NCBI GenBank assembly: GCA_963682055.1
Contig: OY821743.1
Span: 13,737,566 to 13,801,565 of the forward strand
Direction of reading: 5' to 3'
Source: Primula veris
Taxonomy: Eukaryota > Streptophyta > Magnoliopsida > Ericales > Primulaceae
DNA: 64,000 nucleotides
The notes below the pieces were generated by a model that was not told the DNA's origin, searched no databases, and saw only the letters and a program-made list of their open reading frames with translations. A program made the translations under genes and the position numbers. Shown piece after piece: positions 56,339 through 64,000 of this stretch. Each line of letters starts with the position of its first letter. Within the stretch, counting starts at the first letter, position 1.

Positions 56339-56502
56339 AACAATGTTTGTATATTTGATTTACAGCGATAGTATCAGGAGGAAAAGGAACTGCTCAAGAT
56401 AAAATTAAAACACTCAGGGAGGCTGGAGTTACAGTGGTAGAATCTCCCGCTAAAATTGGCGCTGCTATGCTTGAAGTCTTTAGACAGAGGGGTCTTGTTT
56501 GA
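44418..56502 (+). CDS. Succinate-CoA ligase alpha subunit, mitochondrial
   Basis: Seven exons join in frame: 44418-44618, 48680-48889, 52274-52444, 53538-53661, 54700-54761, 55946-56027 and 56366-56502, giving 328 aa. The first ~35 residues are Arg/Ser-rich without acids ([11 protein letters not shown]), as expected of a mitochondrial presequence. The CoA-binding Rossmann part starts at [18 protein letters not shown]; further signatures are [28 protein letters not shown] and [10 protein letters not shown]. The phosphohistidine is His281 in [16 protein letters not shown]. The enzyme pairs with a beta subunit and makes succinate plus ATP from succinyl-CoA in the TCA cycle (established knowledge). 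All splice sites are GT-AG. Introns total over 11 kb and are packed with decayed tandem repeats, two MITE copies and one SINE, yet no exon is damaged. Confidence 0.96.
44681..47420 (+). repeat. Intron 1 tandem array containing copies of the exon 1 end
   Basis: About ten decayed units start CTGGATCTGTGAAAAGGGTT, then TTAGGTTTCCAGGTTTAGGT, then GGTAAAATATGGCACCAAA. Clear starts are near 44681, 44818, 45024, 45178, 45385, 45610 and 46238; weaker ones near 46660, 46898 and 47328. Units at 45178, 45385 and 46238 also contain a segment encoding [17 protein letters not shown] residues, matching the exon 1 end [13 protein letters not shown]. Confidence 0.85.
45763..46222. mobile_element. MITE-like TIR element in intron 1, 460 bp
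   Basis: Left end GGGTATGAGATTTTTTAGG and the right end, reverse complemented as GGGTCCGTTTGGGATCAG, lead into AAAATCTGATTTTAAAA-type arms. TATG flanks both sides (45759-45762 and 46223-46226). A neighbouring tandem unit near 45586-45606 shows the uninterrupted site ACATATATATGTATCTAAG, which supports insertion with a 3-4-bp duplication. Confidence 0.7.
49578..50367. mobile_element. Second MITE-like copy, in intron 2, about 790 bp
   Basis: Begins GGGTCTATTTGCGAACAT and ends with the inverse GTTCCCAAGCGAATGAC. It shares AAAATCCATGTCTGTTTGG, a GGATTTTTT block and the terminal AAAATCAGATTTTTGACT arm with the copy at 45763-46222. A central stretch (about 49880-50200) is extra relative to that copy. 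Confidence 0.65.
50450..51090 (+). repeat. Two-copy decayed ~323-bp tandem repeat in intron 2
   Basis: GACCTTTATAAAGAGC at 50605 pairs with GACCTTTATGAATTGCGAGC at 50928. Shared words include GTTTGCAGCTTAACTCAAA, TTGAGCCGTAATAT and AAATTAACTGCAGT. Confidence 0.7.
51445..51582 (-). mobile_element. tRNA-derived SINE in intron 2 with 16-bp target duplications
   Basis: The body is 51461-51566 on the minus strand. It starts GGCTAGAGCCCGCACTATCA, has a Pol III B box GGTTCGAGTC (51526-51535) and ends in an A-rich tail (51461-51482). The flanks CCTTGTCTTTTCtCCA (51445-51460) and CCTTGTCTTTTCaCCA (51567-51582) are direct repeats with one mismatch. All three SINE hallmarks are therefore present. Confidence 0.85.
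55183..55500 (+). repeat. Two-copy ~165-bp tandem repeat in intron 5
   Basis: Copies begin with TTTCCTGTTTATG near 55188 and 55353. Both hold GGACAAGTGGCACAGTTAAA, ACAAGCATGA and AGAGAACTAGCCAATT. Confidence 0.85.
56277..56332. repeat. (AT)n microsatellite in intron 6
   Basis: About 27 AT units lie 33 bases before the final splice acceptor. Confidence 0.95.
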
Positions 56503-57973
56503 ATAAATATATCATGAACAAATACATTATTTTCGGTAGTTGATGGGCAATGAGTTTGAAACCCTGTTTTGCACATGGAAACTTTTTCACAGAAGCGCAT
56601 TTGGTCCTAATCAATATTAATTTTTGTGGGAACTTTTAACTATACTTGTACTACTTTCCAGATGGTCAGAGTCTTTCAATCATTGTTAAACACTAGATCA
56701 CAGTCGGCCAACTCAATAATTTGGCTGTGTTGTTTTTGGATATGCTTTTAATTGAAACAGTAGAGATATAGAAGTTTCTCTCTGATTGTGCAGTTGGCCT
56801 CATGAGAATTGAAACAATTGATGCTTTTTCAAATTTCGGTTACAATTGCTTGTGCATTTATATGAGTATTGATAATTTTGATCTACCAGTCTCCAGACAT
56901 CATATTTCATGAAATTATTGCTCCATCTGTCTTGATGCATCATTGTGTAAAGCTCTTTCTGATTTTCCCACAAGTAGATTTATTTGAAGGCCAATTATAT
57001 GGGTTAGTTGTAGTCTGTTCCAATTTTATTAAAGCTGCATTAACAGCCAAGTAAAGGTGGTAATTACTGGTGTCTTAACGAAGTTTTAGAAAATACATGT
57101 TATCTATAAAAGATATGTAGACATGACATGCGGCAAAATACTTTGTAATGAGTTGTGGAAGACAATTTTGAGTGTCGTCAAGAGACTCAAAATTCAAGAA
57201 TGAAATCCAAATGAAAGAAAGTAAGATGCGTGTCCATTCGTTCTAGAATTAACAAGTTTCTTGTAACAAAAGAAATACTTGAACAAATTCTAAGGGCAAC
57301 ATGGTAACGTGTGCAGCCCGAACAAGAGTACCTATGTATAAAAATTGGGATAAAATATATATGGGATAATGATGACTTGATACATATTTTACATGTTTAT
57401 TAAAAAAAAAAACATGGTTAAAACTTACTTGCCACTTGCCACTTGCCAGAGCCTTGTTTGGGTTCATCTTTTAAGTTACTTAAGCAGAATCTTAGGTGTC
57501 CAGGAAAAAGAAGTTCACCCTGCTTAAAGTAGCTCATGAAAAAACCGAGCTATTAAGCTGGTCAGTTCATGCAACCCCGGTTTTAAGCAAAAAAAGCAAA
57601 TAAATTTGGAAAATTTAGGTCCGGACAAAAAAATAAATAAAATTATTTAAGATAACGGAGCAGCACGACTTCACGTCGTCGCAGATCATCTCATATGACC
57701 CAAAAATATACCAAACAAACACCCGCTTGTTGTACCTATAAAACGGGCTACCCAACGCTTAAATGACAAGTGTACGCTATCAGCTATAAGGGCACATAAA
57801 TCCTTTACTCTTCAAAAGATAGATAAGCATAAATCATTTGGGCTAATATGAAACTAATGAAGCTCATTAGCCATGAGCTAAGAAGCGTATGGTTCATGCG
57901 TGTAATGTGTCACATGTCAAAATACTATACTGCACACTTCCCTATAAATAAAATTAACTAATAATATAATTCT
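56503..57973. other. Downstream region of succinate-CoA ligase and intergenic spacer
   Basis: The 3' UTR is expected in the first few hundred bases. After that I see no coding sequence; a small CTTGCCACTTGCCACTTGCC repeat sits at about 57428-57450. Confidence 0.5.
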
Positions 57974-58195
57974 TGTTGTAAGATTATTGGACTCTTGGGC
58001 TTTTACTTAATGGGCCCAGATGGGCTTGTAACCCTAACCCTCTATCTATATAAAGAGGGCTAGGGGTCTTGTATTTGACATTCATTCATATACATTCTAA
58101 TTAATAAAAACTCTATTGTTGTCTCTCTCATATCTCTCTATATATCTATACATATCTCTATATATATCTATAACGAGCTAATATGTCACACAACA
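57974..58195 (+). repeat. Probable 5' LTR of the decayed copia element
   Basis: The left border is inferred from the TG start and the right border from the CA before CGTTATCGGCAC. It includes the TATA box and a CT-rich leader. With no second LTR in the window, the limits are estimates. Confidence 0.5.
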
Positions 58196-61100
58196 CGTTA
58201 TCGGCACTTTGCTCGCGAAGAATAGAATATACGCTCACGGATATTGGAGATTTTTGGTAAACGGATGGATATTGGGTATTTATAAACCTTGAGGTTTATC
58301 CGGGTTTTTAGGGTTTTGCTATATCGACCTTCATCATACCGTGCGTAAGATACCGAATTCAAAACTTAATTTATTCCATATATGTGATCACACGTATTAT
58401 TTTATAAATAACTAAAACATGATAAATATCCCGTAGTATATAATCCATGTGTATTAGAGTTTGTTACTTGTATGGATAACTATATATGATCGTAACACAC
58501 GTATTGTTGATTATAAAATCATATTTGTTGATAATATCATACAAAATAACCCAAATCATGTAATTGTAAAACATGTATTAATCTGTCGGATTAAATCTGC
58601 AACAAACTGAAACGTATGTACTGATTTGTAATTCTCTGAAAGCTGTAAACTATTCTGGAAATTACTCAAGGACTAAACTGAAACTTGTCTGAAATTATGG
58701 ACTGAAGCAGTAATAATGCTGTAAATAGATATATAGTTTGCTGAAATTACACGGATAGTCCCTGTAGTATATTACATGTATAAAAACAGTATATATGTGT
58801 TATAAAAGTCAATATTCGGTCTAAATATTCACCCACATGCATATATATATTTATTAAAAAGGCAAGTGAATAAAAATTGCATGTTAATTGAATAAATTGA
58901 TATGTTTCCATGTATATTTAACCACTTTGCATGTTAAAAATTACCATATATAGAATTAATTGGTAATTAAAAATATATTAGTTGCGTGCATGTTAAAACT
59001 ACCATGTATAGAATTACTTATATGGCAATAAACCGTAAATAATTGATTGATATCTTATTAGTATAATCAACATATCTTTTGATATTACCATAGATAAATA
59101 TACCATATGACAGTTAATTGATTTGATTTGATTTGGTATGATATAATTTGTGTGATTGATAATCCTGAATTGATTTAGTTTATCACCAAATCTACTGCAT
59201 GATTAGATATATATCATGAATATATTTTATACTGCCTTGTATATATGTGGTTATCTAGAAAAGATATACCTGTTATTTATTGCCATGAATGGTAAAATTG
59301 CGAAATCATATATATTCACATTTAAGTTGGAAAAATTATGAACCTTCCCCAAATAGGCTCACCTATTTGGATACGATGTCTAGGAAAGATATAGGCGGAA
59401 GTCGATATCCTAATGAGGTCGGGTTTTAAGTGGCATTCGTGCCCTCCACCCTCACCGTCTTTCCTGGTCGTTTTTCAAGTAGAGCTACCGAAAGGGGTTG
59501 ACTAAATAATAATTTCCCCGAGTGTGTTTATATAGTGATGTATGTTTCGCCGAATTGGTGTCTCTGTATCGACCTGTCGTTCGATCAATGAGAACCTATT
59601 CACATTACAAGCAAAACTATTTTTCGAACCTGTCGTTTCGAAATAAAGTTTATGATTGTGCAAACCATAAACATATAAACCAGTCGTTTTATATGATAAA
59701 TAATCCAGAACTCCCAACACATGTTGGATGCCATCTATGATGAGAAAAATCGTAAAAACATACTTGCGAAATGACTGTTTAAACGTTGATTTTAATCCGT
59801 CACAACATGTTACTCACCCTGATGTGTGAAAATGTGATGCCCAAAAAATTTTTTTTGGATGCCATCTTTGATGAGTAAAACACGAGTTTGTTGTTACTCA
59901 CCCTCGAGATGAATGCTAAGGCGTTGATTTTATTCCGCCGCCACATTTGAGACGCGATGACGTCTATGGTGAACAAATGTCTGAAATTGACATATTGGAG
60001 CTATCCTTCACAAAAATACTAGCTTGGAAATTGTATTCCATAAGCAGTATCGTGAATTTATATTCACAATGTTCCTTTATCGCCCATCTGTTATTGGATA
60101 AAAAAAAAAATTACCCCGGTGAGTAGTTTTAATCCTATTGGGTCAATGGCAAATTGTTTGCCTGATACTAATGCTCTTCGTGTATATTTTTTTTCACGAA
60201 TCGAGAACCGAGACAAGTGTTATTTGCCTCGAACTGTCGCGATCCCGATGAATCGCCTAGCCAAGCGAGATTTTAGACAATCGTCAAAATCGAAAACCTG
60301 TGGCTCCAAGACAGTAATTGAAAGGAACAATATGACACGTTGTCACAAAGCAAGATATAATGCTCAAGGAGCCAACTCTATGCTATAAAGACAAAGGTCA
60401 TGCACGGTTACTCCTTAAATAGTTCACAACTATTATAAAGGTGGAAAAACCGATGCTAATGTGGTTAAAGTTAATTGAAAGAAAACTATTGAGACCCCCG
60501 ATTTTGTGGCTCAAATGAGTTGATACCTTTCTTTATTGATTTTGATAAATCATTGAGCCATTTTTTCGCTCATCTGGATTATGTTTTTCCATTTGGATTA
60601 TGATTTTTCCATTTGGACATACTTTTGGATTATGGTTTGCCTGTTTACGAAATTTCTTGAAATAATTTAAAGTGTTTTGAGCAAATTCCTTTGACAAATG
60701 TGACCAAACTTTAAATTATGAAATTTTAGGCAATACTTGTGGTGTAGTTGGTTTTTTAGAAATAGTGGGTAACAGTGTACCACATAATTTCACCAACTAT
60801 TTGCCTAAAAGAGTACTCAGTGACAACGATTCTGGACCTGTCGTTCCAAATCGAAATCTTTGGTAAAACCAAATTGATTTGTCAAGTATGAGGTCTTATA
60901 CTCATGTAGGTCCTGCCGTACCTTGTTGAGTTATAAAATATTCGAGAAAACCAGTGTTACCTGGTAATAGCTCATGAAATAATTAAATTTCTTTACATAG
61001 CCTCCATTCAATACGATCAAAAACGTATTTTAGAGGAGTTGAAATGTCTTTCAAGTGGTTGCTACCACATTCTTTAAAGCATTTAAAGTTATCTTATCAT

Positions 61101-61379
61101 TTCGCCTGTCGTCGAATGATAAATGATTTAGATGCTAAGACATGATTGTCTATACTATCATTCGCCTGTCGTCGATTGATTAGAGCATTTTGATATTGTG
61201 GCATTGACCGGATGAGATATTCCCGGGTCAAAAGACGATGCTTGATTTATAATCGCATAGCATTTGGATTCTCTCTGAGAATATATTTCGGGATTAATCC
61301 GAAATTCATGCCATTAATGCTCACTTTGAAAGACCAGTATGTGTAAAGATCACGAAAAGAACTCATAGAATTCTTGTAA
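58196..61379 (+). other. Leader and gag-equivalent region of the decayed copia element
   Basis: No intact frame is present. The 60119-60388 frame includes a SKSKTC stretch that may be the remnant of the gag zinc-knuckle region, but the match is weak. Short repeats of GGATGCCATCTnTGATGAG occur at about 59724 and 59853. Confidence 0.4.
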
Positions 61380-64000
61380 AGAATTGAAGGAGTTATTGTG
61401 GACTTATCCAACCATAAGACGGACCATAAATATAAATGGTTATGGTTGATGCATCGACAATATGGTCACATTTTAATGTTGTCCACATAAATGCAGCACT
61501 TTCCAAACTTTTAGCCCTATCATTAAGTTGATGGCTCATGATCCGGATTATCCTGAAAAGTCTAGTTGACTTGATAATTCCAAAGAGTAAAAAATCGAAA
61601 TTTTGATTTGAATTACTTGAGTTTGGAAATTGAAATTGAACATCCTGTCGATTATGTTCAGACCCAAATGGACTCACGGAAAGTTTGATGATGCGACTGC
61701 AAATGATTGCACGCATTTCTTGGTCTTGCGCACCAAGATTTATATTTCCGTGTGGGGTTATGCTATTTTGCTGCATTGGTCCGTTATGAGGCCCATAGAC
61801 ACTCAAACACCATATGCGTACCAGCTGGTTACTGGTTATGAGCCAGAAGTCTCATATTAACGCGTGTTTGGAGTGCTTAATTAATATTTTGATTGAGCCG
61901 CTATAGCGTTCAAAATATGGACCTCTGAAGGGGACATAAGTCGATTATGAATCTCCTGCCTATCATTTGATAGAGTAACCTTGGCAAGCGATCTCTTTAC
62001 CGCATGATATGCGAAAGTGACATCGCTAAGACTGTTCTCCCCGTCGTTAGGGGGAGATTTGCACGTTACCGTTGATAAGGAACGACGTGAAATAACGTGG
62101 CATAACCCACTCAGTCTTAGCTTGATCCCCAAAACTGTACTTAGTGATAAGTAAGTGCATAGACTCCCTCAAGTCTAACTAAATGCCAGATGCATTTAAT
62201 GACTTTATGAGATGTCACGAGATCATTTATACCTGCTGCAAAATGCTTGCAAGGATAGACGTCCCTGTCGGACGCCGTGTTCCATTCGTAACACGTTGCT
62301 TTGGCCGAACCCGCCAAGCAAAGGACGCTGCCGTCGGCCGTCAGTCTTTCGTCCTTCCCAAGATACGAGGAAGTTGACCGGTTCCAAATTCGTTCAGCCC
62401 CAGAGGTGGTGAACTGAAACTCGTTTGTCGCACGAGATTATAAAGGATCAAGGAGATGTGTGATTTCCTCCTCATCCTAAGAATCTCGAAATATCTGTCG
62501 ATCATGATATCTTAGACGATATTGAAGCGAAACGAGACTGTCATTGATTACTTGTTCATATATTCGGTGACGACTGATAATATGAACAAATTATGACAGA
62601 GAACCATGTACCGTTGCCTGAAGTCAACGTAGAATAGACTGTACTAATGGAAACTTGCAATCCAAGTAGACTCCTTAGCGAAAGTGTGTTCGGACCTGTA
62701 GTTCCAACACCACCAATGTTAAACGAGTTCGTTTATTTGGTTATTCGTAAGGAAAAGTGATGAGAATAATGAGATTGTAGAATGCTCGCCTAGTAGCGCA
62801 AGGCTTCTCTCACACCTTGGAATTGATTACGAGATGGTTGATTTACTCAAAATGGACATTATAATAGTCCCCTACTTTACCAGTTTAGTAGTTTCTAGAA
62901 AACTGAGTATGCAGCCATGAATGTGGTCACGGTTTTATCTCTATGGGGATTTAGACAAAGAGATGTAGATGAAGGTCTCTGTGTGACTTCATAATGCTTA
63001 AATCAAGTAGTTTCTGACCACGGAACACGATCTCAATTGACTGAGACGTTCACTATATGGATTAATATAATCCGAGCGGATGTGGTATACCGCCTAAGTG
63101 AGTACTTGATTAGCTTGGGATACTTGAACAAGTATTATGCCCTTGCGTGTTTTATTACGCGATCCATTTTTGGATTTGCCTTCGAGATGAAGGATCTTGG
63201 GAAGACACGGTAGTGACTCAACCTGATGATTGAGTCCCGTAAAGATTGAATCTAAGTCCATGATTCAGACTACACCCAGAAGGTGTTATGACGTTTTAGT
63301 CATCATGACGCTAAGTCGTCAGATTCTCCCATGATCGTTCGATCACTAGACATTGATATAGACCCAGTCCATCCCTGATGAGACGATGAAGAGATATTGA
63401 ACCATAATGTTCATATCTAAGTACAATAAGCACATCATTGTACTTGGTCTAATGTGCTAGGACGAACATCTCGTCTGTTGTGAATGGTATAGCTCGACAC
63501 AACATCGCGCTAACACGCTGCCATCGAAATGGCACTAAAGACGCATTCCCTTACCTTATGGTAATTTTGGAAGTGGGCTAGTTTATCCCATTTGCGTCAT
63601 CGAGTGTACCTACCCCCTTCGGTACTCGAATTAACGCAACCCTTTTTCGGTTATACCGATGCCGGTTACTTATCAGACCCGCATAAGGGATATTCCTAAC
63701 ATGGTATGTCTTTACCATTAGGAATAAGGCGACATCTTGGAGGTCTTGGAATGACTCCAAGTGAATCACTCTGATCTATTCGTGCTCTATGAGACGACTA
63801 GAGAGTGTATATGGCTTCGAGCTAGTATTAGTCATATTTGAATTACATATGTTCTGTCTCACGATCCAGATAAAACACTTGTCATAGAAGACAACTTGTT
63901 GTTATTGATCAAGAGAGACATGACTACATTATGCTATTTAGCATTTCTCGCCGAAATTAATCTTCACAAATGAAGTTTAAGAGCATCCAGTTGAATGCTC
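61380..64000 (+). pseudogene. Copia pol pseudogene: integrase, RT and RNase H remnants
   Basis: Recognisable pieces in different frames, in order: integrase core with EIEHPVDYVQTQ (about 61630-61675) and YQLVTGYEPEVSY (to 61859); then a DLFTA / FSPSLGGD linker (61995-62060); MPDAFNDFMRC with ARIDVPVG (62183-62270); RT start NARLVAQGFSHT (62781-62816), YLYGDLDKEM (about 62937-62966) and FEMKDLGKTR (63182-63211); RNase H with GYTDAGYLSDPHKGYS (63650-63697). Dozens of stops and several frameshifts separate these. No gene product can be made. The type of copia lineage was not resolved. Confidence 0.82.

Larger units (their letters stand above)
57974..64000 (+). mobile_element. Decayed Ty1/copia retrotransposon, continuing past the right edge
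   Basis: A likely 5' LTR at about 57974-58195 starts TGTTGTAAGATTATTGG, has a TATA box (TATATAAAG, about 58056-58064) and is followed by AACACGTTATCGGCAC. Degenerate gag and pol fragments follow in the same orientation up to the window edge. Stops and frameshifts are frequent throughout, so it is an old, dead copy. The order integrase, RT, RNase H is that of copia. The right LTR is not in the window. Confidence 0.8.

Noticed and set aside
61393..61806. 137-codon minus-strand frame
   Set aside because: It is antisense to recognisable integrase remnants on the plus strand.

Overview
The window is nuclear DNA from a flowering plant. The genes have many introns with GT-AG borders, the intergenic DNA is AT-rich, and both a young and a decayed Ty1/copia retrotransposon are present along with a tRNA-derived SINE and TIR elements. 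Protein content fits a eudicot, possibly an asterid; I cannot fix the species. Six host genes are resolved to exon level, plus one transposon-related PMD gene and one pseudogene. All exon joins were checked by reading frame and splice dinucleotides.

Layout. 1-2854 (+): 3' part of a class II serine carboxypeptidase-like gene, cut by the left edge. 4048-5875 (-): two-exon nicotinamidase-type isochorismatase hydrolase, convergent with it. 9330-22136 (+): five-exon cytochrome P450 (CYP72 clan, CYP749A-like). Its third intron carries a complete 10.2-kb SIRE-like copia element (10558-20756, element on the - strand) with near-identical 1262-bp LTRs, a 5-bp target duplication, PBS, polypurine tract, an intact 1661-aa gag-pol and an extra 428-aa ORF. 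26078-28502 (-): a second intact P450 of the same family with the same exon structure, tail-to-tail with the first. 29268-30085: a TIR element. 30193-36096: a duplicated ~1-kb segment flanking minisatellites and a four-exon plant-mobile-domain (MAIN-like) gene. 36231-41780 (+): YLS8/DIM1, a U5 snRNP splicing protein, with a 5.1-kb intron. 42627-43402 (+): broken intronless golgin-like copy. 44418-56502 (+): seven-exon mitochondrial succinate-CoA ligase alpha subunit whose introns are full of decayed tandem repeats, a MITE pair and a SINE. 57974-64000 (+): decayed copia element running off the right edge.

How the parts fit. The host genes are unrelated housekeeping or metabolic genes, not a pathway cluster; the only local family is the P450 pair. 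The most interesting structure comes from transposons and tandem duplication acting on introns. The SIRE-like insertion sits 12 bases from a P450 splice acceptor and brings its own CTAAC branch-point-like end and a new in-frame CAG acceptor. The succinate-CoA ligase intron 1 holds repeated copies of the end of its own exon 1. The SIRE-like element carries a family of palindromic GTTGCAAC-type repeats in LTR, untranslated and coding parts alike.
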